Source of the DNA: Acrocarpospora catenulata | GTDB taxonomy: Bacteria > Actinomycetota > Actinomycetes > Streptosporangiales > Streptosporangiaceae | NCBI RefSeq assembly: GCF_018476525.1 | Contig: NZ_JAHCST010000012.1 | Span: forward strand, 170,895 to 234,894 | Direction of reading: 5' to 3' | DNA length: 64,000 nt | In this document: in pieces, positions 27,301-36,324 of the stretch | Position numbering within the stretch: the stretch's first letter is position 1 | How the letters are laid out: each line of letters opens with the position of its first letter | The notes under the pieces: generated by a model | What the model saw: the letters and a program-made list of their open reading frames with translations, nothing else | The model's database searches: none | What the model was told of the DNA's origin: nothing | Translations under genes and position numbers: made by a program

Positions 27301-27497
27301 TTGGTGACCTGTTCCTCGACGATCTCGGGGGCCGCGCCGGGGTAGGCGGCGATGACGAAGGCGCCCGGGAACTCCAGGGAGGGCAGGAGCTGTTGTTTCA
27401 GCGACGGGATGGCGAACACGCCGAAGGCGCCGAGCACCACCGCAATCATGATCACGAGACTGCGGTTGGCGAGGCTCAGCCTGGCCAGGGACGTCAT
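24342..27497 (-). CDS. RND-family efflux permease (AcrB/MdtB/SwrC-like)
   Basis: A 1,051-residue inner-membrane proton-driven pump. The first helix (about 12-30), a large extracytoplasmic loop, six helices, a second large loop and six further helices give the duplicated RND layout. The proton-relay aspartates lie in VVDDSIVVLENI (about 411-412). Start ATG 27497 has GAGGAG upstream. It is the HAE-1 type rather than the mycobacterial MmpL type. No periplasmic adaptor or outer-membrane partner gene is nearby, so it may act alone like SwrC of Bacillus, on lipophilic compounds or self-made products. The divergent MarR gene is the obvious local regulator. Confidence 0.93.
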   Translation of the reverse strand: MTSLARLSLANRSLVIMIAVVLGAFGVFAIPSLKQQLLPSLEFPGAFVIAAYPGAAPEIVEEQVTKPIENSFQGIAGVTEVTSTSKEGLAQIQVAFEYGTDIDQAVGKMQQSVSRISGQLPDGVDPQVLAGSTDDIPVMVIAVSDGGDSHAMADKLERIMVPAVQGVPGVREAQVTGNREKQVVITPDTAKMARLGLSPAAIPDLLRANGVAIPAGALEDDGKNLTVQVGDRIAGVDDLKGLYLTPAAPAAARPGQAPAAPKPVELGDVADIEVRDADATTLTRTNGKPSLGVSITMTPDGNAVQISHDVRAQEEELTRQLGAGAELTVVFDQAPYVERSIEDLTTEGLLGLTFAVLIILIFLLSIRSTIVTAVSIPLSVVIALIALWAGDYSLNLLTLGALTIAVGRVVDDSIVVLENIKRHLGYGEEKRQAILTSVREVAGAVTASTLTTVAVFLPIAFVGGMVGQLFSPFAITVTVALLASLLVSLTVIPVLAYWFLKAPKLTPEQAQAVREEAERKELRSPLQRAYLPVLRFATRRRLVTLLIGLAVFAGTMALVPNLKTNFLDSSGQDTIQLSQRMPVGTNLETTDAAAAKVEAVLNADPGVSSYQVTVGGGGQFMGGAGGSADRASFSVTVAEDADTPAVEARLRERLAVLDAGEVTVGEGGGGFNSDQLQIILQGADSAELKTAATTVAAALEGMSGLRDVGSNLEDSAPRVEVHVDREKAAARGLTEAGIGQLVAQAFRGAPVGSIDLDGRSSDIVLRTGDAPEDLKAVRDLVLPTATGAVKLSQVAEVKQAGGPTQISRLDGERTATVSGRADAADLGAITTAVTQKMDGLTLPPSVRWQIGGASADQEEAFADLGLAMLLAIAIVFMIMVATFRSFVQPLILLVSIPFAATGAIGLLLVTDTALGVPALIGMLMLIGIVVTNAIVLIDLINQYREQGMGVVEAVLEGGRRRVRPILMTALATIGALTPMAVGLTGSGGFISQALAIVVIGGLISSTLLTLVLVPTLYTMVERTKERFRRTPKHEANREVKVYEEGTLTPSR

Positions 27498-27574
27498 GGG
27501 GGCGGGCTCCTCGGGGTGCCGTGGTCGTTGGATCCGGGGGGGTCGGTGGTCCGGAGTCAGATGTTCGCCCCACT

Positions 27575-27644
27575 CTAACACTTCGCGTTGCACAAATATT
27601 TAACGTCACCTTGCGTTCCTGATAACCTTCTCAGGTTGCGAGAG
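27575..27644. promoter_or_regulatory. Divergent RND/MarR control region
   Basis: The 147-base gap between the two starts contains an AT-rich core with the 8-bp palindrome AAATATTT (27594-27601) and TTGC three times at irregular spacing (27588, 27612, 27636 region). MarR repressors often bind such divergent sites. No precise operator can be defined by eye. Confidence 0.4.
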
Positions 27645-28235
27645 GTGAGCGTGAGCGACCAGACAGGCGAACGGCCGGGCACCAGCCCCGGCGCGGGAAC
27701 CAGCGCGGGAAACAACCAGGCCGGAAACGATACCGCCGAGCGCCGGAACCCCGGCGGGACAACGGAGGATTCCGAACGGACGCTGCTGATCGACCGGCTG
27801 GCCGAGAGCCAGCGCGGGCTGGGCCGCTTCCTGGCCCGCGACCGCTCGATGCCCCTGCTGGCCACAACCCTCACCATGCAGCAACTCAAGGTGGTGATGT
27901 CACTATCCTTTCTCGGCTCGGCCTCCGGGCAGGACCTGGCCCGCGAACTGGGCATCGGCCTGGCCACCATGACCGGCATCGTCGACCGGGTGGTCGCCCG
28001 CGGCCTGGCCAGCCGCCGGGAGGACCCCACCGACCGGCGCGTGCGCCGGGTGGAGCTCACCCCCGCCGGGCGCGACCTGGCCGCCCAGATCCTGGACGCC
28101 GGCGCCAGCACCTGGCGCGACCTGCTCGCCCACCTGGACCTGGAGACCCTGCGCGACCTGGAACGCGTCATGGGCCGGCTGACGGAGCTCATGGCCGACC
28201 TCCACGCCAAGGACCACACCCCCTGCGCGCCCTGA
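27645..28235 (+). CDS. MarR-family transcriptional regulator
   Basis: A 196-residue winged-helix dimeric repressor type. After a Gly/Thr/Asn-rich disordered head of about 40 residues come the helices LIDRLAESQRGLGRFLA and the winged helix: MQQLKVVMSLSFLG, SGQDLARELGIGLATMTGIV, DRVVARGLASRREDPTDRR with the beta-wing DRRVRRVELT. The start is GTG 27645 or 27651; neither has an ideal ribosome binding site. It is divergent from the RND pump and probably controls it and itself. The long head is unusual for MarR proteins. Confidence 0.9.
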   Translation: MSVSDQTGERPGTSPGAGTSAGNNQAGNDTAERRNPGGTTEDSERTLLIDRLAESQRGLGRFLARDRSMPLLATTLTMQQLKVVMSLSFLGSASGQDLARELGIGLATMTGIVDRVVARGLASRREDPTDRRVRRVELTPAGRDLAAQILDAGASTWRDLLAHLDLETLRDLERVMGRLTELMADLHAKDHTPCAP

Positions 28236-28377
28236 CCCCTCCTTCCGGCCAACGAACCGTCTGGGCTGGGGCAACCGCCCGGCCTGGCGCCACGGCGGCG
28301 GGGACGAGATAGGCGAGGGTGGTCCCGGGGACCACTCTGACCGTCCCCGCAGGGGTGACGGGAGGGAGTGGCGTGGC

Positions 28378-28587
28378 ATGCGGATCGTCGTGGACCTCAC
28401 CCGCTGCCAGGGCTACGCGCAGTGCGTGTTCCTCGCGCCGCAGGTGTTCGAACTCCACGGGGAGGAGGCGTTGCGGTACGACCCGGCCGTCCCCGACGGT
28501 CAGCTCGACCGCGTACGCCAGGCCGCGGCCGCCTGCCCCGTCCAGGCCATCCTCGTGGGCGAACAGGTGAACACCGGTGCCCGGTGA
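28378..28587 (+). CDS. Small ferredoxin with tyrosine in the cluster-binding motif
   Basis: A 69-residue electron carrier to the cytochrome P450 two genes downstream. The cluster motif is C10-Q-G-Y13-A-Q-C16 with the third cysteine at C53 (ACP). The position held by a fourth cysteine in 4Fe-4S ferredoxins is Tyr13, so a 3Fe-4S cluster, or an unusual 4Fe-4S one with a non-cysteine ligand, is expected. P450-associated ferredoxins of mycobacteria show the same variability at this position. The gene overlaps the reductase start by 11 bases, so the two are co-translated. Confidence 0.92.
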   Translation: MRIVVDLTRCQGYAQCVFLAPQVFELHGEEALRYDPAVPDGQLDRVRQAAAACPVQAILVGEQVNTGAR

Positions 28588-29947
28588 CCTTCGTCAGGGC
28601 CGCATCGTCATCGTCGGGGCGTCGCTGGCCGGGCTGCGGGCGGCCGAGACGCTGCGCGAGGCGGGCTTCACCGGCTCGCTGACCGTGGTCGGGGACGAGC
28701 CCCATCCGCCCTACGACCGCCCGCCGCTGTCCAAACAGGTCCTGCTCGGCCGGGTGGCCGCGCACGCCACCGCGCTGCCGGCCCGCCGCGACCCGGACGC
28801 CGACTGGCGGCTCGGCGTACGCGCCACCGGACTGGACCCGATCGGCAAGCGGGTCCTGCTGGCCGACGGCGAACCCCTCCCCTACGACCGGCTGCTGATC
28901 GCCACCGGGACACGGGCGCGGCCCTGGCCCGACCAGGCCCAGGCCGCCCTGGACGGCGTGCTCACCCTGCGCACCAGCGACGACGCCGCCCACCTGGCCG
29001 AACGCCTGGCCGCCGGGCCGCGCCGGGTCCTGGTGATCGGCGCCGGTTTCACCGGCTCGGAGATCGCCTCGGCCTGCCGGGAACTGGGCATCGAGGTCAC
29101 GGTCGCCGAACGCGGCCCCGCGCCGCTGGTGGGCGCGCTCGGCGGGACGCTGTCCCAGCTCGCGGCCGGCCTGCAGCGCGCCCACGGCGTGGACCTGCGC
29201 TGCGGGGTGACGGTCACCGCCCTGCGCGGCGACGGCCGCTTCACCGGCGCCGACCTGTCCGACGGCAGCCACCTCGAGGCCGACGTGTGCGTCATCGCCA
29301 TGGGGGCGGTCCGAAACACCGAATGGCTGGCCGACTCCGGCCTGGCCGCCGGCCCGCGCGGACTCGCCTGCGACGCCGGCTGCCGCGTCTTCGACCAGTA
29401 CGGCATCGTCACCGACGACGTCTTCGTGGCCGGCGACGTCGCCCGCTTCCCGCACCCGCTGTTCGAGTACCAGATGCTCTCCCTGGAACACTGGGGCAAC
29501 GCGGTCGCCCAGGCCGAGGTCGCGGCCCACAACATGGTCAGCCCGGGGCCGTCACGGCGCCCGCACCTGGCGGTCCCGGTCTTCTGGTCCAGCCAGTTCG
29601 GGCTCAACATCAAGTCCGTGGGCGTGCCCACCTTCTCCGACCAGGTGCTCATCGCCCAGGGCTCGATCGCCGAAGGCCGCCTGGTGGCCGTGTACGGCTA
29701 CCGCGGCCGGATCACCGCCGCGGTCACCGTGAACATGGCCAAATGGCTGGAGCACTACCAGGGCCTGATCGAAACCGCGGCCCCGTTCCCGCCCGGGCCC
29801 GGCGCGGCCGACGCCCGCCCGCTGGTGGCCGACTTCCCGGTCCCCTCCAACGTGCCGGACCCCCGAGGCCTCTGCCACGGTCCCACCGTCGCGCTCACCG
29901 GACACCTGCCCGACCGACGGCTGTCGGTGGTGCGGCCCGCCGGCTGA
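28577..29947 (+). CDS. FAD-dependent ferredoxin reductase
   Basis: A 456-residue NAD(P)H-dependent reductase that passes electrons to the ferredoxin. The FAD-binding start IVIVGASLAGLRAAE, the second Rossmann fold VLVIGAGFTGSEIA (about 152-165), the ATGTRARPW linker and the FAD-contact VFVAGDVARFPHP are all present. The layout fits putidaredoxin reductase-like proteins of P450 systems. It starts with GTG 28577, inside the end of the ferredoxin gene. Its C-terminal tail (about 415-456) is longer than usual and Pro-rich. Confidence 0.92.
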   Translation: MPGDLRQGRIVIVGASLAGLRAAETLREAGFTGSLTVVGDEPHPPYDRPPLSKQVLLGRVAAHATALPARRDPDADWRLGVRATGLDPIGKRVLLADGEPLPYDRLLIATGTRARPWPDQAQAALDGVLTLRTSDDAAHLAERLAAGPRRVLVIGAGFTGSEIASACRELGIEVTVAERGPAPLVGALGGTLSQLAAGLQRAHGVDLRCGVTVTALRGDGRFTGADLSDGSHLEADVCVIAMGAVRNTEWLADSGLAAGPRGLACDAGCRVFDQYGIVTDDVFVAGDVARFPHPLFEYQMLSLEHWGNAVAQAEVAAHNMVSPGPSRRPHLAVPVFWSSQFGLNIKSVGVPTFSDQVLIAQGSIAEGRLVAVYGYRGRITAAVTVNMAKWLEHYQGLIETAAPFPPGPGAADARPLVADFPVPSNVPDPRGLCHGPTVALTGHLPDRRLSVVRPAG

Positions 29948-29976
29948 CCCCTGCCGTCCCTTCCCGAGGAGCCCGC

Positions 29977-31179
29977 ATGGCCGTCGACAGCCTGCTGGAG
30001 CGGATCACCGACTACGCCAGCCGTCCCGACCCCTACCCGCTGTACGCGGAACTCCGCGCGGCGGGGGTGGCGCGGCAGGCCGGCGGCGGCTACCTGGTCG
30101 GCGCCTACCACGACATCGTGGCCCTGCTGCACGACCCGCGGATCAGCTCCGATCCCCGCAACATCGCCGCCCCCTACCGCGCCCTGGTCCAGCCGGAGGA
30201 GCAGATCTCCTTCATCCGGCTCGACGACCCCGCTCACCACCGGCTGCGCGGCCTGGCCATGCGGCCGTTCGGCCCGCCGCACAGCCCCGGCCGGCTGGAC
30301 GCCATGCGCGGCCAGATCGCTCAGATCACCGAGGAACTGATCGAGGGGCTGGCCGGCCGCAGCCGGATCGACATCGTCGAGGACTTCGCCTACCCGCTGC
30401 CCGTGACCGTCATCTGCCGGCTGCTCGGCGTCCCCCGCGAGGACGAGCCGGTCTTCCGGGAGTGGTCGGCCGCGATCATCGATTTCGCCGACATCAAGGC
30501 CGGGGAGGATCCCGCCGAGCGGCAGCGCGCCGGTGGCCAGGCCCTGACGGAGATGGGCCGGTACCTGGTGGACCTGGCCGAGCGGCGGCGCGGCCACCCC
30601 GGCGACGACATGCTCTCGGCGTTCGTCAACGAGCCGGACCCGGCCGGGCGGCTCACCCGCGAGGAACTGGCGGCCACCGGGGTGCTGCTGCTCGTGGCCG
30701 GGCACGAGACCACGGTCAACCTGATCGCCAACGGGGTGCTCACCCTGCTGCGCCATCGCGACCAGCTGGAGCGGCTGCGCCGGGAACCCGGCTTGCTTCC
30801 CGGGGCGGTGGAGGAGCTGCTGCGCTACGAGCCCCCGGTCCATCTGCGGCAGCGCACTCCCCTGGCGAACATCGAGGTCGCCGGCACCACCGTGCCCAAG
30901 GGCGTGCCCCTGATCCTGGTGCTGGCGGCGGGCAACCGCGATCCGAAGCGGTTCCACGACCCCGAGCGGTTCGATCCCGCCCGCACCGACAACCAGCATC
31001 TCGGCTTCGGCAGCGGCGTCCACCACTGTTACGGCGCGCCGCTGGCCCGGATCGAAGCCCAGACCGCGCTCGGCGCGCTGCTCCCCCGCCTGGTCGGCGC
31101 GACCCTGGTCCAGGACCCGCCGCCCTACCGGCGCGGCGCCATGCTGCGCGGGCCCCGCCACCTCCCCATCGAACTGTGA
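29977..31179 (+). CDS. Cytochrome P450 (bacterial class I)
   Basis: A 400-residue soluble monooxygenase. The I-helix is VAGHETT (about 241-247). The ExxR pair is Glu280 and Arg283 (EELLRY). The haem loop LGFGSGVHHCYGAPLAR holds the axial Cys351. ATG 29977 has GAGGAG upstream. With the preceding ferredoxin and reductase genes this is a complete three-component monooxygenase, so it should work without outside redox partners. No biosynthetic genes adjoin it, so xenobiotic or lipid oxidation is as likely as secondary metabolism. CYP family and substrate are not assigned. Confidence 0.95.
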   Translation: MAVDSLLERITDYASRPDPYPLYAELRAAGVARQAGGGYLVGAYHDIVALLHDPRISSDPRNIAAPYRALVQPEEQISFIRLDDPAHHRLRGLAMRPFGPPHSPGRLDAMRGQIAQITEELIEGLAGRSRIDIVEDFAYPLPVTVICRLLGVPREDEPVFREWSAAIIDFADIKAGEDPAERQRAGGQALTEMGRYLVDLAERRRGHPGDDMLSAFVNEPDPAGRLTREELAATGVLLLVAGHETTVNLIANGVLTLLRHRDQLERLRREPGLLPGAVEELLRYEPPVHLRQRTPLANIEVAGTTVPKGVPLILVLAAGNRDPKRFHDPERFDPARTDNQHLGFGSGVHHCYGAPLARIEAQTALGALLPRLVGATLVQDPPPYRRGAMLRGPRHLPIEL

Positions 31180-31195
31180 CCGTCCTCGCCGGCCG

Positions 31196-32412
<1,217 letters not shown>

Positions 32413-32416
<4 letters not shown>

Positions 32417-32781
32417 CCGTCGGCCGTCCCCGCGAAGACCACCGGCCGCACCTCGACGCCGAGGCCCTGGACGCCGGCGTCCGGAATGAGCGCGGCCAGT
32501 TCCAGGGCACGCTCCCTGCTGTCGCATTCCACCAGGTAGTAGCCACCCAGGTACTCCTTGGCCTCAAGGTAGGGGCCGTCCGTCACCGCCGGGACGCCGT
32601 CCCGGATCCGGACCACTGCGCTCTGCGACGGGCCGGCCAGCGCGACGGTGCCGACCATCTCCCCGGACTTCGTGACGGTCTCCATGAACGCGCCGTGGCC
32701 GGTCATCACCTCGTTACGCTCCTGTTCGGTCAGGGCATCCCAGATCAGCGGGTTGTTATGCATGATCAACAAGAACTTCAT
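32413..32781 (-). CDS. DGPF-domain (YCII-related) protein, ECF42 partner
   Basis: A 122-residue cytoplasmic protein with the YCII/DGPF ferredoxin-like fold: MKFLLIMHNN at the start, the loop VTDGPYLEAKEYLGGYYLVE, and a closing strand VEVRPV. DGPF proteins are constant neighbours and targets of ECF42 sigma factors; their biochemical role is unknown. ATG 32781 has AGGAG upstream (GAAGGAGACC). The stop overlaps the sigma factor start. The published ECF42 motif begins with TGTCGA; I do not see that hexamer in the 150 bases upstream. Confidence 0.9.
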
Positions 32782-32954
32782 GTGGTCTCCTTCGGTCGGA
32801 GGCCGGCAGCCCGGAGGCGCCGTCCGCCATGGAGTCGGAGCCCGGGCCGCATTCTTGCGGTCCCAGGCCGCAAATATCTCCCCGCGGCTCCGACCTTCTT
32901 CCCGAAGGGACGCCTGACCTGGGCGTTCCGCCCCGACAGCCCTGGAGTAGAGGA

Positions 32955-33869
32955 ATGCACCTTCCGCGCATCGGCGTCAGCCTGCCGCACGTCGGCCCGT
33001 ACGCCGGGCCCGACGCCGTCGTCGCCGTGGCCCAGGCGGCCGAGCGGCTCGGATTCCACGCCGTGTCCGCCAGCGACCGGCTGCTCATCCCCGCCGGGCC
33101 GGACTGGAGCAACGACGCGGGCCTGCCAGAATCCCACGTCTGGGAGTCGCTGGAGCTGCTGACCTGGGCGGCCGCGCACACGCGGCGGATCCGCGTGGCC
33201 ACCGGCGTCCTGAACACGATCTTCCACTCGCCTGTCGTGCTGGCCCGCAGGCTGGCCACGCTCGACCGGCTGTCCCGGGGACGGCTGGACGTCGGCATCG
33301 GGCAGGGCGGCGGCACCCGGCAGCCGCCGTTCTACATCCCTGAGGAGTTCATCGCGGCCGGGGTGCCCGCCGGTCGCAGGGGGGCGGGGTTCGTCGAGCA
33401 CACGGCCGCGATGCGGGCCTGCTGGGCTCCCGACCCCGTCGAGTTCCGCGGCAAGCACTACCAGATCCCGCGGTCCATGGTCGGTCCCAAGCCGTGGGGG
33501 GACACCATCCCCCTGTTCATCGGCGCGATCACCCGTCCCACCATCGAACGGGCCGCCCGCGTCGGGGACGGCTTCATCACCGTCGCCGTCGACTGGGACG
33601 AGACCCGCACGCAGGTGCGCTGGTATCGCGACGCAGGCGGCGTCGGCGCCGTCGTGGTGAACGTCATCCCGGCCCCTCCCGGCACGCCGGTCTCCCCCGC
33701 CGCCTTCACCGACGCCGTACTGAACGACCTCGACCGGACCGCGGCCGTGGGCGCCGACGAAATGCACATCGCGCTCCACCTCCTGCCCGCCCACCCGCAG
33801 CAGCAGGTCGAACTGCTGGAAGGGCTCGCGGCGAAGCTTGATCTGCCGACGCCCTCGGCCACGCCGTAG
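32955..33869 (+). CDS. LLM-class (luciferase-like) F420-dependent oxidoreductase
   Basis: A 304-residue TIM-barrel flavin/F420 enzyme. The start ATG 32955 with GAGTAGAGGA upstream gives MHLPRIGVSLPHVG, the usual first strand; a longer in-frame extension to 32829 lacks one. Recognisable family blocks are AERLGFHAVSASDRL, VATGVLNTIFHSPV, LDRLSRGRLDVGIGQG (with the conserved G-x-G) and PLFIGAITRPTIERAA. Substrate is unknown. Adjacent genes for other oxidoreductases and a PPOX-fold protein suggest F420 is used in this organism. Confidence 0.9.
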   Translation: MHLPRIGVSLPHVGPYAGPDAVVAVAQAAERLGFHAVSASDRLLIPAGPDWSNDAGLPESHVWESLELLTWAAAHTRRIRVATGVLNTIFHSPVVLARRLATLDRLSRGRLDVGIGQGGGTRQPPFYIPEEFIAAGVPAGRRGAGFVEHTAAMRACWAPDPVEFRGKHYQIPRSMVGPKPWGDTIPLFIGAITRPTIERAARVGDGFITVAVDWDETRTQVRWYRDAGGVGAVVVNVIPAPPGTPVSPAAFTDAVLNDLDRTAAVGADEMHIALHLLPAHPQQQVELLEGLAAKLDLPTPSATP

Positions 33870-33927
33870 AACCGCCCCCTTAGGCGCGCCGCGTGGAGGG
33901 CCTGGCGACCAGCGGGCCCAGGTCACG

Positions 33928-34650
33928 CTATCGGGGGGTCAGCACACAGAACTCATTGCCGTCCGGGTCTGCCATCAGCACCCGGCCGGCCCCGGGCCGG
34001 TCGCTGTCGATTCGGGTCGCTCCGAGGGAGATGAGACGGTCGACCTCCGCTTGCTGGTCACCGAGCTCAGGTGGGGCGAGGTCGAAGTGAAGTCTGTTCT
34101 TCCCGGTCTTCGGCATCAGCGGCGGACCGCCCCACGTGATCTTCGGGCCGCCGTGCGGTGAGCGGATCGCGGTCTCCTGGTCCTGGTCCCAGACCAACGG
34201 CCAGTTCAGCGCCTCGCTCCAGAAGTACCCGACCTCCCGCGTACCGTCGCACGAGAGCGCTCCGATGAATCCGCAGTCGGCGAGGAACTCGTTGCCCGGC
34301 CCGATGACGCAGAACTCGTTGCCTTCGGGGTCGGCGAGCACCACGTGGTCATCTTCCGGGTCCTGCCCGATGTCGATGTGCCGCCCACCGAGTTCGAGCG
34401 ACCTCGCCACCGTCTCCTGCTGGTCCTCCAGGGACGTGCTCGTCAGATCGAAGTGGATCAGGTTCTGGCCGGTCTTCTTCTCCTGGGTCGGCAGGAATCG
34501 GATCCGGAACCCGGTGTCATCGCTCGGCAGGAGCGCGATGGAATCCTGGAGTTCGTCGGCCGTCTCCCAGCCCAGGACTGCGGCCCAGAAGCGCGCGACA
34601 CGGAGCGGGTCGTTCGCGTCGAAGCAGAGCGCGACAAGCTGAGCAGTCAT
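33928..34650 (-). CDS. Two-domain VOC (glyoxalase/bleomycin-resistance fold) protein
   Basis: A 240-residue protein made of two vicinal-oxygen-chelate modules. Each ends with the same pattern, LADPEGNEFCVIGP near 110-123 and MADPDGNEFCVLTP near 226-239, and each starts with an F/W-rich strand (ARFWAAVLGWE; GYFWSEALNWP). HFDL occurs in both halves. It may be a hydrolase-like, sequestering or resistance protein; metal ligands are not fully clear. It is convergent with the LLM gene and divergent from the SDR gene. Confidence 0.88.
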   Translation of the reverse strand: MTAQLVALCFDANDPLRVARFWAAVLGWETADELQDSIALLPSDDTGFRIRFLPTQEKKTGQNLIHFDLTSTSLEDQQETVARSLELGGRHIDIGQDPEDDHVVLADPEGNEFCVIGPGNEFLADCGFIGALSCDGTREVGYFWSEALNWPLVWDQDQETAIRSPHGGPKITWGGPPLMPKTGKNRLHFDLAPPELGDQQAEVDRLISLGATRIDSDRPGAGRVLMADPDGNEFCVLTPR

Positions 34651-34739
34651 CCCGTGTCTCCAATCTGCTGACTCACCGGTGCCGACAGGCGGAACGCTAG
34701 CCCGCTGCAGGACCGCGACGCCAAACGTTTAATACTGTC

Positions 34740-34757
34740 GTAGGACAAAGGTAGGAC
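34740..34757 (+). promoter_or_regulatory. Paired direct repeat GTAGGAC upstream of the SDR gene
   Basis: GTAGGAC occurs at 34740-34746 and again at 34751-34757, 11 bases apart (one helical turn), about 20-35 bases before ATG 34774. A tandem operator or activator site is possible. The following ACGATACGATAAC is AT-rich. Confidence 0.4.
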
Positions 34758-34773
34758 GATACGATAACCGGCT

Positions 34774-35544
34774 ATGTCATATCTCTCCGAGCTGTTCTCG
34801 CTCACCGACCGGGTCGCGCTCGTCACCGGAGGCAGCTCCGGCATCGGATACGGCATCGCCGAGGCCCTCGGCCGCGCCGGGGCCGCCGTGGTGCTGGTGG
34901 CCCGCCGCCCCGGCCCCCTCGCCGAGGCCACCGACCGGCTCCGCGGGCACGGCGTACGCGCGGCGGCCATCAGCGCCGACCTCGGCGACCGGGCCGCGCT
35001 CACCCGGGTGACCGCCGAGGCGGCCGGCCACTTCGGCGAGATCGACATCCTGGTCAACGACGCCGCCAACAACATCCGCCGCCCGATGGCCGAACTCACC
35101 CCCGCCGACTACGAGCAGACCATCGCCGTCAATCTCACCGCCCCCTACCTGCTCGGCCAGCACTTCGGCCCGCGCATGGCCGACCGCGGCTGGGGCCGGA
35201 TCATCAACATCGGCTCCCAGCAGGCCCTGCGCGCCTTCGGCGACAGCGGCGTCTACGGCGTGGCCAAGGCCGCCCTGTGCGGGCTGTGCCGCTCCCAGGC
35301 CGAAGCCTGGACCCGGTACGGCGTCACCAGCAACGTCCTCATCCCCGGCTTCGTCCTCACCCCCCTCACCGAAGCCGCCCAGGCCATCCCCGGCCGCATC
35401 GAGGCCATGGCCGCCCGCACCATGACCGGCCGCAACAGCCTGCCCGCCGACTTCGCCGGCGCCGCCGTTCTGCTGGCCTCCCCCGCCTCCGCCGCCATCA
35501 CCGGCCAGACCATCTGCGTGGACGGCGGCTTCTCCGTCGCCTGA
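34774..35544 (+). CDS. Short-chain dehydrogenase/reductase (SDR)
   Basis: A 256-residue NAD(P)-dependent classical SDR. The cofactor motif is TGGSSGIG (18-25), the NDAANN loop replaces the usual NNAG, the active-site serine lies in INIGSQQ (about 147), and the YxxxK pair is Tyr161/Lys165 (YGVAKAA). The C-terminal segment TGQTICVDGGFSV is typical of gluconate 5-dehydrogenase or 3-oxoacyl reductase-like enzymes. It is monocistronic. A large inverted repeat lies about 100 bases after the stop. Substrate not assigned. Confidence 0.92.
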   Translation: MSYLSELFSLTDRVALVTGGSSGIGYGIAEALGRAGAAVVLVARRPGPLAEATDRLRGHGVRAAAISADLGDRAALTRVTAEAAGHFGEIDILVNDAANNIRRPMAELTPADYEQTIAVNLTAPYLLGQHFGPRMADRGWGRIINIGSQQALRAFGDSGVYGVAKAALCGLCRSQAEAWTRYGVTSNVLIPGFVLTPLTEAAQAIPGRIEAMAARTMTGRNSLPADFAGAAVLLASPASAAITGQTICVDGGFSVA

Positions 35545-35640
35545 CCGCGCGGCCGAGATCGATTGGACCCCCGACCGCGCGAGGTGCTCGCGGCCCCGCA
35601 GCAGCGCGGTGTCCGCGAGCTGAGATCGAGCGTCCAACCA

Positions 35641-35719
35641 TGCGTCCATCGGCCGCCCGCCCCCGCGTCCGGATTCGAAGGGGGAAGGGGAATCCGGACG
35701 GGGGCAGCCGATGGACGCA
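35641..35719. repeat. Long imperfect inverted repeat between convergent genes
   Basis: Outer arms TGCGTCCATCGGC (35641-35653) and GCCGATGGACGCA (35707-35719) are exact reverse complements. Inner arms CGTCCGGATTC (35666-35676) and GAATCCGGACG (35690-35700) are also exact. Short mismatched stretches lie between them, and a purine-rich 13-base loop sits in the middle. It lies between the stops of the SDR and PPOX-fold genes, so a bidirectional terminator is the simplest role. The long matched outer arms are more than a terminator needs. Confidence 0.8.
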
Positions 35720-35740
35720 CGGGGTCCAGGGGCCGCGGGT

Positions 35741-36211
35741 CTACTTGCGGCGGATCTCGCGGAGGCCGCGGCCGGGCGTCCAGCTGGTGATCACGAGTTC
35801 GTCCCCCTCGACATGGGTGAGCACGGCTTCACCGATGTCGATGCGGAACAGATGGAAGGACGACCCCGGCGGGCCGCCGTATCCGGCGATGACCTCCGGG
35901 TCGGTGATCTCCACGACGTGCCCGGCGAGCTTGGCGTCCCCCTGCCAGGCGTCCGGGTTCTCAGGCGGGTCGGCGGACGGGCTGTGCACCGCGATCCGCG
36001 GATCCCGCCGCAGGTCGAGCGCCTTCATCGCACCCGGCATGGAGCCCAGCCACGCCTCCCCGTCCTTGAACTCCACCTCGGTCCCGCTGATGCGCGGCGA
36101 ACCGTCGCGGCGCAGCGTCGCCATGGTCTTGTGCTTGCCCGTGCCCATCACCGCCAGGACGCGGGCAGCGAAGTCCGGCACCGCCTTCTCGATCTCCTGC
36201 CATGAAGCCAT
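35741..36211 (-). CDS. Pyridoxamine 5'-phosphate oxidase-fold protein (flavin/F420 split-barrel)
   Basis: A 156-residue split-barrel protein. HKTMATLRRDGSPRISGTEV is the usual cofactor-binding strand pair, followed by EAWLGSMPGAMKALDLRRDP and a C-terminal barrel strand ending GRGLREIRRK. Actinobacterial homologues bind F420, FMN or haem and reduce or bind small aromatic compounds. The TPGRGL tail resembles F420-linked members. ATG 36211 is preceded by a weak ribosome binding site. Convergent with the SDR gene. Confidence 0.88.
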   Translation of the reverse strand: MASWQEIEKAVPDFAARVLAVMGTGKHKTMATLRRDGSPRISGTEVEFKDGEAWLGSMPGAMKALDLRRDPRIAVHSPSADPPENPDAWQGDAKLAGHVVEITDPEVIAGYGGPPGSSFHLFRIDIGEAVLTHVEGDELVITSWTPGRGLREIRRK

Positions 36212-36301
36212 GCCGCCATCGTGCCCGCCGCCACCGACAAAATCGGCTCCACTCGGAGCCGGGTTGAGGTTTTGCCCGAAAATTCGGTTTTCCCCAACCC
36301 A

Positions 36302-36324
36302 GCGGCTTTACTATGTAGATTAAT
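36302..36324 (-). promoter_or_regulatory. AT-rich 23-bp motif (copy 2)
   Basis: Matches 24253-24275 at 20 of 23 positions. It overlaps the stop codon of the hydrolase gene and lies about 90-113 bases before the start of the PPOX-fold gene on the minus strand. Confidence 0.4.

Noticed and set aside
24279..27578. Very long plus-strand reading frame of about 1,100 codons
   Set aside because: Antisense to the RND pump gene; composition rich in Gly, Gln, His and Arg with no domain, while the minus strand encodes a complete RND protein.
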